This document shows, piece after piece, positions 45,417 through 57,502 of a stretch of DNA of 64,000 bases (position 1 is its first letter; the number at the start of each line of letters is the position of its first letter). The notes beneath the pieces are model-generated. The model searched no databases and was not told the origin of the DNA. It worked only from the letters and a program-made list of their open reading frames with translations. The translations under genes and the position numbers were made by a program. This stretch comes from Oehlia diaphana (taxonomy: Eukaryota; Glomeromycota; Glomeromycetes; Glomerales; Glomeraceae), in assembly GCA_003833135.1 (NCBI GenBank), contig QZLH01000677.1, forward strand, positions 4,375 through 68,374, written 5' to 3'.

Positions 45417-46871
45417 AATTATTTATTAATTTATTTATTTTTTGAAATATTCGAAAAAATAGATGCCCAATATATATACTTTCTTGTAATAAAATTGTTA
45501 ATAATGAATCCCATACATAATAGATAGAAATTCCAATGTTTCCAGCAACTAGTCCAAAAATGGATAGAACTTATTTTCAAAAGAAGTTTCGATGTTTAAT
45601 GCGCAGAAGACAATCACACAATAGTGTGCAACATTGCATTGTATAACGTAAATTTTAATAAAAGTTTCACAAACCTAACATGATAATTCAATATATAGAT
45701 AATGAGTAAATTTTTATTTAATAATTTATTCATAGATTCTTTAAATTTTTTCGAAATCGAATAATTTTAAATCTAATAAACTGTTATAGAGAAACGTTTT
45801 AGATTATTTTGAGAAAACCACTATTTTAAGAAAATTTATGACTTTAATAACAATTGTAATAATTGAGAAAAATTTAGTGATTTAATTTTTTAATATCTTT
45901 AAATCCATAAAAGAAGTATATTAATTTACTAACAAAATGAATAAATGAATAAAAAATTTTACCAAAAAAAGATAATAAAATAAATAAAATGGGTTTTTTA
46001 CGCAGAATATTTCATTTTGGAAAGAATGAATTCCATATAAAGATCTACAAATTATCAGAAGGAAATCACATGCTATAAGACACATGCGGTTTCAAATGTA
46101 ATTACATATACAATGATTATTAAGTTAATATAATCATATGCTTGTATTTTGTTTACATACTTTTCTAGTAAAATTTGTCTAACAAGAAGTTTTTACCGAA
46201 CTCAGAAAATCCACTACACCTTGGGAAATCTTGGAAGAATTTCCATATAGATGAGATATACAAGAAATCACATGCTATAAGACATTTTAAAGCAAGAATG
46301 ATATGTATTACTTTCCCCTGCCATTTACACAATGGTAAGTGTTTTATAGTATATATTTTATTGTTGAATCCTATTTTCTTTCGCTTGATTTTTTTTCATT
46401 TAAAGATTTTAAAAAAATTTTAAAAAGCTTCGGAACTATTACTATTACACTTGAAAGATAATATTGAGATTACGAATAAACTAAAAGAAAGTTTTTCTTA
46501 TTTGGAAAATGCAAATCTTTCTAAATTACTCAAATTTTCAAATCCGTCTATTATAGTATTATCAATAGTTATTCTTTACAATCCTTGAATTTTATTTTTT
46601 ACTGTATATCAGATATAGATATGGATTTATAGATTTTATTATACCATAAGGGTAAAGATTATTAATAGGTAAGTATTAGTCATAGACAAATGTTTAAGGG
46701 GAGGGCCAGAAATTACGTCATTTCCTGGGGTCAGGTTAGGCCGATCACGGTGAAAATAACGTGTGACAAATAAGTAATAAAAATATAAATCCTTCAGATA
46801 ATTAGTAGCCCTGTTCTGTTTATTTTTTGGTCAGTGTTGTACTACTCAAAATTTACGAATAGTAAATTGAG
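45417..46871. repeat. Spacer with a local duplication and a kinase tail relic
   Basis: A block of about 60 bp with AAATCACATGCTATAAGACA occurs at about 46058-46082 and again at 46265-46290, with AATTCCATAT before each. At 46575-46620 TACAATCCTTGAATTTTATT matches the end of the kinase at 39105 (last codons and 3' region, 40988-41030), a relic of another kinase copy. 45417-45600 resembles the promoter region at 18765-18900. Confidence 0.5.
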
Positions 46872-47504
46872 TTGAAAGAAGTTCGACTTCGTGAAACAAA
46901 TTATAAACCAAATGACAAATCAACACCAAAGGAAACTAAAGAGATTAAATCAGAGGCTCAAATGATTAAAGAAATTAAGTCAGCAAATATTGATTCAAGA
47001 ATCATTACATCACAACATGCTGAATTGATCTCAAGATGGGTTAGTAGATCAGATAATACAAATAATTTGACTTCTTCATACAGATTTGAATTAATTCTTC
47101 GTGGATCTCGGGACGGGTTTACACATAGTAAGTTCCATGAAATCTGTGATAATCAAGCTCACACTGTAATTATTATTAAAGTTAAAGACAGTAACGAAGT
47201 TCTTGGAGGATATAATCCGATCGGGTGGAAATCTGATTATAGCAGTGTGTATAATAAAGATTGTTTTATATTCTCATTTAAGAAAAATAGTTATATCCTA
47301 AGCCGTGCAAAAGGTGGAAAGATTAATGCCATATATAATAACCCTCATCGTGGACCATCATTTGGTGTTGATCTTACTTTATGGGGAAATAATTTTTATA
47401 ATCATAGTTATTGTTTGAAATTTTGTTATGAAAAAGCAATCAGGGATGTTGATTGTGAATTTTCTGTAGAAGAATATGAAGTATTCAAATTATTTGATGT
47501 TTAA
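46872..47504 (+). pseudogene. TLDc-domain protein fragment lacking its N-terminal part
   Basis: The frame contains a complete-looking TLDc domain: HAELISRWVSRSD, YRFELILRGSRDGFTHSKFH, VIIIKVKDSNEVLGGYNPIG, CFIFSFKKN and a C-terminal FSVEEYEVFKLFDV. In fungi of this type TLDc usually follows BTB and BACK domains; neither is found upstream. The open frame starts without ATG; the first in-frame ATG is at 46962. TLDc proteins are linked to oxidative-stress and V-ATPase functions. The product is either a 5'-truncated pseudogene or a short protein starting at 46962. Confidence 0.7.
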
Positions 47505-49340
47505 TTTCATATAAATTCAAATTTTTTTTTAAGAAAATTCATGTGTAACAAACGAACATTTATCAATATTTCAAAGTTATCGTAAAGAATGAATCATATC
47601 CTTTAAAGCAATTTCATATTTTTGTATATTTTTTGTTGATTCAATTAATTACGTCAAAAGAAATGAAAATAAAATAATAAAATGTATTTGAAATATGAAA
47701 TAATCTAATATTCTAAGATCATATCTATCATATTCTAGAGTCTAGAATTGTTATTGATTCCAGGGACAATACTGAGATTTTTTCTGAAATTACTTTAATT
47801 ACTTTGGTCTTTCATTTGGCTCATTTCTCCAACAATTCCGTCTAAATAAATAATTTGCAGTAAAATCAAAATACATAATTTATCGTTGTGATTTTATAAA
47901 GATTGTTAAATTTAGTATTATTATTTGGATTGGGCTTTTCACTTAATACTATTTAGAATGTTTAATGACAACTTTTTAATTGATGAAAACTATATATGTC
48001 AAATTTCTTTAATTATATGGAATATCTTAGGAACCATGCAGAAATTACTCATACGCTTTATATTATTGATGTATTAGAATATTAATTGATTGCTAAGAAA
48101 ATAAAAGAGAATAATTAGTATATATTATATAAGATAATATACTTATAAGTTCTCAATATAAAATTTCATTATCATATAAATATAGAATTTTACTTTTTAG
48201 AAAATTTCTATTGGTTTCCTATTTAAAAATTAAAAACAGTTTTCATTAAATATTTTTCTAATTATCAAAAATTTAAAATCAAACTTATTTAATAGACGCA
48301 ATAAATAATTTAAAAGAAACCCAGTTTTCGGATATGTATTTCTATAAAATAAATATCTAATATCATAAGCTTTAACTATAATAAATCAAGATAAAAAGTC
48401 CGACTTTCAGAAAACTTACGTAAATGAAAATGATGATAGAGAAAATTCAATATAGTGAATTTTATTTTATTAATTTTTTTTGGAGGATATATAACCTTCT
48501 TTTAAAATAATTTGTTTATGTCGTATATAATATCATATTTTATCTGATGATTATTTATTTCGATGATAGGATTATTTGAATTTGAACTTTTCTTTTAGTA
48601 AAATCTGTTATATGAATACAGATATTAGAATGAACTGATAATAAATCATCTATACCAAATTGTTATGTTTAATAATATTATACTTAGTAAACTTTGTGTA
48701 ACCTTGAGTTTAGAAGGTTGAATAATATTCTTTTTTTTTATTTTTAAATATATTTATGTGGAAAAATTACTTTAAAGAGATATATTAATAAAATATTTAA
48801 ATGGATCGCCTTATTTATCAAACGAGTTTTCAAAATGATCCTTTCTTGAAACTCAAAATTAGTGTATAAATCTTATATCAAAAAATAAGATAAAATATTT
48901 AACCATTACATTTTTATTCAATTTAACTCTCATTTAATATGGTAATCTTGAAATTAGGAACATTAGCCAAAAACGCCACATTAAAACTTAATTGTAATTG
49001 TTGAAACAAAAAATTTTTTTTTACGCAACATTTAGGAATCATTATGACAGCTGATTTTCTTTAGTTTTTTTTTTCATTTTCAGTTTTTCATTCACGCATA
49101 TTTAATAATATTATGTATATTACATTAATTTTTCTTTTATTTTTATTTATTTTATCACTTTTTTTTAAAAAAAAATATTATTATCATTTATTAGTAATTA
49201 TTTATTAAAATAAAATTTATTATTTTATAATAAAAATATTTAGAATAATTGTTCCGTGAAATTTGAAATATTTGATAACTGAATTATTATAAAGTAAGAA
49301 TATATTTAAAATATAAGAATTATAATTGTCCGGAGCAACC
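47505..49340. other. AT-rich stretch without a supported gene
   Basis: I see no conserved frame, RNA gene or organised repeat in it. Confidence 0.35.
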
Positions 49341-49344
49341 CATG

Positions 49345-49550
49345 CATTTTTCCTTCCTTCCACCTACGTCACTATAATTTAGCCCCTGCTTATTTCCTTT
49401 TATGTTTGTATCACATTTTTTGTAACGCTTTATTTTTAGCAACACATTTTGTATCACTTTGTCACATTTTTGTAGCCACTGTTTAGCGTTTAAGCGACGG
49501 ACTCTCAACGGTTTCCGTTTTTCTAGTTTATAGCTGTTGATTAATTTAGG
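49345..49550 (-). repeat. Interspersed repeat, second copy
   Basis: On the minus strand it begins near ACCGTTGAGAGTCCGTCGCT, continues CGCTAAACAGTGGCTAC, then alternates ACAAAATGTG-like words and ends near GGGTTGCTCCGG. It matches 13051-13255. Its GC-richer ends suggest a defined element, perhaps a SINE, but no target duplication is clear. The open frame on this strand is probably incidental. Confidence 0.6.
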
Positions 49551-49644
49551 TCATTCTGGAACACGGTTTATATTTTTGAAAATGATTGGTACCACCAGCC
49601 AAGTATATTGTAAAGTTTATTTTATTTGATTGATAATCAGACTA

Positions 49645-52034
49645 CAGTCAGCTCACTTTATAACGAATTTTAATATAGCGAATTATTTAATACAACGGAT
49701 CTTCACTGTGGTACAGATTTTAGCATATAAAAAAAGATTTGTTATAGCGAATTTTACTAGTTAAATGCTGTATAACGTATAACGAAGTACATTGTGTAAA
49801 CTGCATATATAAAATGACTCACTTTTTACCGAATTTTTTTTATATCAAATTTTTTTTTATTACAACGAAGATTAGATTTTTTACGAGAATGATTTTTTAC
49901 TATAAAAGACAATCTATCATTAATTATACATGAAATCGTTTGTCAAATATAGCAATTTCACATATTTAACAGTTTTATAAATAAAAATAATGACAGTAGT
50001 TCATGTTTCGCGTTTTGTACTTTATTATTTCCATATTTTATATTTCTTTTTTTGAGATGCCAAAAGCTAAGCCTATTAGCCCATCTAAAAAACAACTTTC
50101 TGATGAGACTCATGCTCCTAAAAAACGTAAGTCTCTCACAGCTGCGCAAAAGAAAGAAATTTGTCTAAAAAAAAAATTTATCACCTTCTTTAAAAAACAA
50201 AGATTTAGCTAGAGAGTATGATGTTAGTGAGGGATGATTAGTGATATTCTGAAAGCAAAAGATCGTTGGCTTGCTGTAGATCTTAACTCATATCAGGCTG
50301 GTTTACGACGTGAAAGAAAACTTCCTTTTGTTATTATTGAAGATGCTTTAGCTTTTTGGGTAGAAAATGCACTTCAGGCTGGTCTTGCTATAAGTGATAA
50401 TATTCTTTCAACTAAAGCCTTAGAGTTCGCTTTTTTGTGTAATGAACCTAAATTTAAAGGGTCAGATGGATGGGTTGATAATTTTAAGAAACGGCATAAT
50501 CTTAAGCAATACAACATACATGGAGAAGCAGCAAGTGCACCACTTCAAGATCTTGATGTAATGCGTGAAAATTTGCATCAGATTCTAAAAAATTACAATC
50601 CTAATGATATTTTTAATTGTGATGAGACAGGACTTTTTTGGAAGATGCGACCTAGTCGCACTATATCTAATGCTCCCATTGCTGGAACAAAACAATCAAA
50701 AGACCGTGTAACTGTTCTGCTTACATGTAATGCAACTGGAACTGAAAAATTACGCCCATTATTGATACACAAATATGAAAATCCCTGGGCTCTAAAAAAT
50801 ATTAACAAGAATTCTCTCCCAGTAAATTATTACTGGAACGCAAAAAGTTGGATGCAATCATCAATTTGGAATGAATATCTCAAAAAATTTGATTCTCAAA
50901 TGAGAATACAAGGCTGAAATATTCTTCTTCTTGTTGATAATGCACCAAGTCACTCTTTATATAAAAATACAAATCTCACAAATATTAAAATTGAATTCCT
51001 TCCTCCAAATATCACCGCGCACCTTCAGCCATGCGATCAAGGGATTATCAACAGCTTTAAGGTAAGTAACATAGTGTTTTATTTATTTTGTTATTATATA
51101 TACATTTCAAATTAAAATAATTTTTATTTTAGGCACAATATCGAAAGTTATTATTACATAATAGAGTTAAAGCTTTTGATAATTATAATGAATACGGTAT
51201 TGAACCTACTGAAATTAACATTAAAAAGTGCATCAAATATGTTGCACTTGCATGGGATAATGTTACGCAATCTACAATTAAAAATTGTTGGCTGAAGGCG
51301 GATATTTTACCTAAAGATGATTATGATGAAATTGATGTGGATCTTGGTGCTGAAACACAAATTCTTCTAACGCATATGAAAGAACTTGAAGAAGTTCAAG
51401 ATTTAATTAATAAACTTGATTTAGAAAATCCTTTTACCGCTGATGAATTTGTTCAATATGACAATTCCAGATTAACAGCAAAAATGGTACCTGTAGAAGA
51501 AATATTGAATGCAGTTCTTCCTAATAATAATCAAGAGATAGAAATAGAAGAAATAGAAGAATTAGAGTCAAATATATTGTCACCCATTACTTATAGCGAA
51601 GCAATTAAGCTATACGACAAAATAATTTTGTATTTGGAACAACAGGAAGATAAATTTGATACAAAAAAGGAAGAATTGAAGTTGATTAAAAAGCTACAAA
51701 AAGAAGCTTTAAAACTTTCTGCAAGACAAACGAAACTTGATAGTTATATAGTTAATTAATGTAATTATTAATTTAGGATATTAGTATGTTTTATAATTGT
51801 TTTAATATTATATCATAATATAAATGAGTAATAAACGAATGTTACATTTTTCAATTAATTTGATTAATTACTTATTACAAATATCGCATAATCTATAATG
51901 TTACGTGATGCAGAAAACTTATACCAGATTTTTCATAATATTTATCGAATAATTCGTTATAATGTTAACGAATTTTTTTATAATGAAGGTTCAATCGGCT
52001 GGGACGCCAAATTCGTTATAAAGTGAGCTGACTG
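49645..52034 (+). mobile_element. Complete pogo/Tigger transposon
   Basis: The terminal inverted repeats are CAGTCAGCTCACTTTATAAC and its complement at the other end, flanked by TA (49643-49644, 52035-52036). Length is 2390 bp. A DDE transposase gene occupies the centre. Both ends are intact, so it could move if a transposase were supplied, but its own gene is broken. Confidence 0.9.
50057..51759 (+). pseudogene. Tigger DDE transposase with frameshifts and one stop
   Basis: The start is MPKAKPISPSKKQLSDE. The frame breaks at a run of A after KKEICLKK (about 50168), continues as SPSLKNKDLAREYDVSEG in another frame, then shifts again into MISDILKAKDRWLAVDLN (50234). The CENP-B-type HTH is followed by the DDE part: IFNCDETGLFW (first Asp), LLLVDNAPSH (second Asp) and LQPCDQGIINSFK (third acidic residue). 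A TGA at 50915-50917 interrupts IQG*NILLL. An intron (51062-51132, GT-AG) precedes AQYRKLLLHNRV, and the protein ends in QTKLDSYIVN. Two frameshifts and one stop make it inactive. Confidence 0.85.
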
Positions 52035-52036
52035 TA

Positions 52037-52348
52037 TTTTTAATTATTAATGTAAAAACGTTGCAAAACATTATTTTTACATTAATTTAATAAAAAATAA
52101 CGTTTTGCAACATTATTTTTAATAATTTATAATAAAAAAATGTTCTAAAAACGTTTTTATTATAAAGCTCAAGCCAGCTCGAGCCCAGCTTGGCTCAAGC
52201 TAGGATTTTCATGGCTCAGCTTAGTTCGAACCAAGCTGAGCTAAGATTTTTTGTGGCTCGGCTCATTTCAAGCTTGGCTTGGCGCAGATCATCAAGCTGA
52301 GCTAAGTCAAACTGAAGCTCAGCTCGAGCCGGCTCATGTAGAGCACTA
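52037..52348. mobile_element. AGCTC/GAGCC-word hAT-like element, right part
   Basis: The right end, read on the minus strand, is TAGTGCTCTACATGAGCC. The region 52165-52340 consists of GAGCTCAGC, AGCTTGG and CAAGCT words in both orientations. 52045-52165 is the A/T module with AACGTTTTGCAACATT. The left end is not found; the Tigger insertion adjoins it. The TAG of this end supplies the stop codon of the neighbouring minus-strand gene. Confidence 0.65.
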
Positions 52349-53930
52349 GTTAGGATCAAACATTAAATCTACAATAGCTATAATAAACAAACAGTTATTA
52401 CTAGTACGTTCATTAGATTTCAGAACTTTTTTAGTGATACGGCTAATATAAGTATCACAAGGATCATTGCCACTTTCATCCACGCCATTCCAAAGATTTT
52501 TATACGTCCATCTTGCATTTTTAGAAATTTTCCAAGCTAATACTTCTGAAGGTGATGCCTTATGACCTGGATAATCCCCAATAAATACTTTGCCAAATAC
52601 ATTCATCGTTGCATTTTTAATTTTTTGAACATAATTGGCGTATTTAATACAAAATTCATAATGAGCGTGTAATAATAAAATTTTTATATTGTAGTTTCTT
52701 GATGTAAATAATCTATAATTATAATCAAGTATAATAGAAACAAGTTACTGGTGATTGCAATACTTCAGTCCAATATCTGAACCATCCATCTTTAGTCTTT
52801 TCTATTTTTTCAACTTCATCTAGATGTTCATTAACTAAAGCTGTATAAATTGCTTTCCGCATACTTTCATCTGTAGGATTTTTGTCAGTTTGGAAAAGAT
52901 CATTGCACGATTTAACCAAGGTATTCTAAATTGTAAAAAAAGTAGGATAATAGTTACTAAAGAAAAGAATTTGAAAATAATAAACCAGTTATGAACATAT
53001 TTACTTACACTGTACCAAAACACTTTTTTTTTCCCAGATCTTTGTTGTCATTATAATCAACTTTCTCTTCAGAAGTATTTTTCCATTCTTTTATGAATTC
53101 ATTAATAGCAAGTTCCATGCGAATTGTGACTTCCTTGGCCACTATTGCTTCTTCGTACGCATTCTTAGAATACTGCAACGCCTTACATAACAAATTAACA
53201 TCTTTTTCATTTAGTTGGGATACTATATAAAATTAATAATACTATAGTTACTGAAAATAATAATAAAAATTATGAAAAATTGTTTTGTTAATACTTACAT
53301 TTTGTTATATTATTAATATCCACATACTCTTTCTTTTGAATGATGTTCTTGTTCTTCATCATTAATTAAAACAAAAACATCCTAAATAAAAATATACGAT
53401 GAAATATCGGTAAATTATAAATTAATATAATTATAGTTAAATTAACATTCACCTTAAAGCCAGAAGTTGAAGTCGATAACGTCCTATTAATGAATTTAGA
53501 TGATGTTCTACCGCTGAGTCCGCTAGATTCAGATCTTGATGCTTTATGATTAATATTGCTAGTGTTATTCAAAACTGAACCATTGTTATTATCATATTTA
53601 TTATTATTTGATGGTAAAACTGGTTGTTTTTGCACCTATAATAAATATTAATTATTAGTGAAATGAATAATTGTTTTTTCTTATTTATAAAATAACAACA
53701 TTATTATTTACCTTTCGAGAAGCAGATCAAAGATTTCTATTAGGTGCGAAAGCTGTTAAAGGATCAATATTATTAGATGGTGCATTGTTTGGAGAAATAT
53801 TATTAGATGGTGTATTGTTTGGAAGAATATTTTTAAACGGTGCATTATTTGGAGAATTTTTTTTAGATGGTGTATTGTTTGGAGAATTTTTTTTGGATGG
53901 TGGAATCTTTTTGTTTTTACGAGATGACAT
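52349..53930 (-). pseudogene. Unrecognised Asn/Ser-rich gene cut by an element
   Basis: Exon 1 (53712-53930) encodes MSSRKNKKIPPSKKNSPNN and imperfect PNNTPSKKNS repeats, with a TGA at 53727-53729 before SASRK. Exon 2 (53453-53635) encodes QKQPVLPSNNNKYDNNN and SSGLSGRTSSKFINRTLS. Then come a frame-ambiguous exon (about 53289-53381) with NIIQKKEYVDINNITK, an exon ending near 53020 with EAIVAKEVTIRMELAINEF, an exon down to about 52750 with NDLFQTDKNPTDESMRKA, and a last exon with SPSEVLAWKISKNARWTYKN. The frame ends DLMFDPN at the border of the element ending at 52348. The C-terminal part looks globular, with many Trp. I do not recognise the family. Confidence 0.5.
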
Positions 53931-54159
53931 GATTTTTGTTAAAAATTGTTAAAAAAAATATAAAAAAAAGGAGTATCATATCGACTATTTAATATTTAAA
54001 ATATAATGATAAATCAATTAATTGATCAAAAAGTCTATTACTAATCACAAAATTGATATACATATTATATATATTTATATATACGTAGACAATAATTCAA
54101 CAAGTTAAAATAACGTAAAAATTCTTGAGATAAAGATAAAATATACCGTAAAATTAATC

Positions 54160-57100
54160 ATGTCAACAACTAAGAAAGAATATAAAAAAAATATATTCCA
54201 ATGTAAATACTATCCTCGATCATTTAGGAGACGTGGAGCTTATCGAAATCACCTTCAGTTACATCGAGACCAGATGTACCTAGACGAAAATAATTTAACA
54301 CGTGAAGAAAGTACTAATATAAGTAAGCAGTTGTCGCCAGAAATAACAAACAAGGACCCGCTCTCTCACCTATCTTAATTAACGACATTATTACTCCGTG
54401 TAAAGAACAAAATTTTGGAAATAAATGTTTATGATACTTGAAAGGTAAAGTATATACATATTATTTAAGAAATTTAACATTATATAGTTGCACAAATTTT
54501 ATAACACGTTCATGTATTACAGAATGAGCCGCTACTTTTTGACGAAAATATAAGTGAGAAAGAAATTCAAAGTGATATTGAAAGTAATGATGAAATAGAT
54601 AATATTTTTGTTGAAACTGAAAACCAATATTATCAAAATTATACATTATTATTTCCAACAGTTGAAAGGTCATCTATTTTAACGGTTTTAGATGTTAGAA
54701 CAGCTCAAAACGTTCAAAAAACAAATAATGCAACAATACCATCATTTCTGAATTCAGCATATGAAGCTTTTATACATTTGCTTACCAAACATAACCTTTC
54801 TGACTCTGTTGCGAATGATATTATTAATTTATTCAATAATTTTTATATGGATTCAACGGCTATTTTACCTTTAAATGCCAAAGCTGCACAAAAATTATTA
54901 GATTCTATGCAAATTCCTCATATTTTATATAAAAAAATGGTTATCATGGAATATAACCAAAAACAATATATACTTTATCATCAAACAATCTATGATACCA
55001 TCAAAGAGTTGTTAAGTAATGAAGATATATTTAAACATTGTGTGTTTGATTTTATGTCAAAGTACCTGACAAATATTAATGGTGAAAATGAAAGATGTTA
55101 TGAAGAACAATATAATAGTGAGTGGTGGAGTCAGGCTCAGTCATCAATTAGCGAAAATGCTAAAGTACTTTCCATCATCCTCTATTCGGATGCTACAACA
55201 TGTGATGTTCTCGGTAAGACATCAGAGCATCCCATATATTTGACTTTAGGCAACATTCCAAATTGGCGTCAAAGTAAACCAGATGCGAAAGCTTTATTAG
55301 CATATTTGCCTAGGATAAAAGAAACAAATGAATTTAAGAAACAGAAGGACTGTTCTATGGTAAAGCATTATCTTTTTCAGCGTTCATTAGAAGTTCTCAT
55401 TGAACTGATCAGGTCAGGAAGTTTTGATTTACGTACTGATAATGATGGTATCATATGGTGTTATCCATTTTTATCTGAATTACTTGGAGATATGCCAGAG
55501 CATCACTCTTTAACATTAACTTATAGCTCTCTTAACTGCAATATGCCATGTTATACATGCATAACATTAAGAGATGAGTTTAATAACCCATTAATTGATC
55601 ATTCGACAATTCAATTACGCACTCCTATAATGATGCAAAATGTATTAAAGAATGGTGATGTTTCAAAATATTCGCTCCATAATATGAAAAATATTTTTTG
55701 GACATTACCGTAAGTATTATTATTCAAATTTAATTGTGTGATATTATTATACAATTATTCTTTAATATATATTTATTATTTAGGCAACTTAATATATATC
55801 AGGCTTGTATGCCTGATAGAATGCATCACCTGGATCTGGGCTTATATAAATATCAAGTTGAATATACACGAAATTTACTGGCAAAATGGTGTGGCTCAGA
55901 TGGTATAATAGAATTTGATGATAGATTGGCAAAAATTCCACGCTTTTCAGGACTTAAATTATTTAAACATAGACTGGGTAATATTAAAAGATTTACGGCT
56001 AAAGAATTTTGATCAATAATGTGACAACTTGTATTTGTTGTTGATGGTGTCATCATTAAACTAATTATACAATACATCAAGCTGAAAATATGGACAAACA
56101 GTTGGTTAATTTATATGTCAATTGGAACTAAATGTATATTTTTTCACGTAAAGATGAATTTACAGAATCAGACCTAGAAATTTTTAAGATACAGTATATA
56201 ATAATAAAACTTATATATATTTGATGGTATTAATAATTTAATATATTAACCTATTTATATTCGATAGACATTTATAATTAATTGGGCAAAAGGGTTCATA
56301 AAATTATTATCACCATATTCATCATCACAAATGCAGTTATTGAAACTACATAATTGGATGTATCACGTCATTGATGCAATTAAAAAGCATGGCGCTATTA
56401 ATGGTTTTGTGACTAAAACGTATGAATCACTACATAAAAAATGGGTCAAAAATCCATACAGAATAAGTAATCAACATGATGTAACATTATAAATGCTAAA
56501 TACGATAAGTTATCACCTAAATTAATAGTTAATTTACTTTAATATTATGATACTGATGATTAATAATTTTAGGTATGAAGGCAGAATATAATCAATTACT
56601 TGTTTCAATTTTCAAAGCCAATTGGATCTAATGTTAAACAAAATACATCTGTAATGAATGGAAAAATTTTCACTTTTGAATTATTATCATTTGATAAATT
56701 TGTTTCATCATATCGAAATACAACTACTTTAGCACCAGAAGCATTGGAGGCATTTAATCAATTTTTACCAACTTTAGATAAATTCTTTGATCTAATCAAT
56801 TTGGCAGAATTTATTACAACCTATTTAATCGTATCTGTTAAATGGTATAGATCTGCAGTGATATCTAGTGAGGATATGGTTCATGCCAATTCTAATTGGT
56901 ATGGTCAGCCTATTTTTGATAATGTTTTGATTAATATGGATAGTAATGAAATCGAAGATTACACTACATATGATGGATTGTGTTTTGGAAAAGTAAGTTT
57001 TTACAAAAATTATAAATTTATTATAATTACAAAACCTAATTTAGTTTTATAGGTATTAATGTTATGTTCAGTCAAGATTTCTTCATTTAATGAAGCATTT

Positions 57101-57286
57101 TATTTAGCACTAGTAAGGTGGTATGATTATAAATACAAAAATAAGCTGAACTTGTATGATTGTCCATGGATAAAACTTACTTCTCAATATGAATTTATAC
57201 CAGTAGATTCAGTTGTAGAACCTATTCATATAATATCACGATTTGAAAAAAACAATGAATATTTGGTCAACACTTTTATGTTTTAA
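54160..57286 (+). pseudogene. Plavaka-type (CMC) transposase pseudogene
   Basis: Exon 1 has a C2H2-like finger, FQCKYYPRSFRRRGAYRNHL then QLH, whose second Cys is Tyr. An exon starting about 54520 leads into the long frame to 55710. It carries LSIILYSDATTCDVLGKTSE, YLTLGNIPNWRQSKPDAKAL and SLNCNMPCYTC, typical of Plavaka transposases. After an intron come QACMPDRMHHLDLGLYKYQ and LAKIPRFSGLKLFKHRLGN, then stops (TGA about 56010 and others). The C-terminal part resumes at 56600 (VKQNTSVMNGKIFTFELLSF) and, after an intron, at 57054 (EAFYLALVRWYDYKYKNK), ending near VNTFMF. Element ends were not located. The many breaks show inactivity. Confidence 0.7.
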
Positions 57287-57502
57287 TTTCTAGGAAATGA
57301 CATTAAAAATTATATAAAACCAATGTACAAGCGTGAAAAATTATATTCAATGTATATATAATAAACATTGCAATGTATATAAAATTTAACAATGTTAAAA
57401 TGTATATTATTAAATAATGTATTGATAGTGACACATCGTTAATGAATATTACCGAAATAATAGTAAACATCTAAATATGATATACATTATGATGCACAAC
57501 AG

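Noticed and set aside
53671..53952. Plus-strand frame rich in FGEILLDG repeats
   Set aside because: It is the mirror of the Pro/Asn/Ser repeat exon of the minus-strand gene, which has splice sites.
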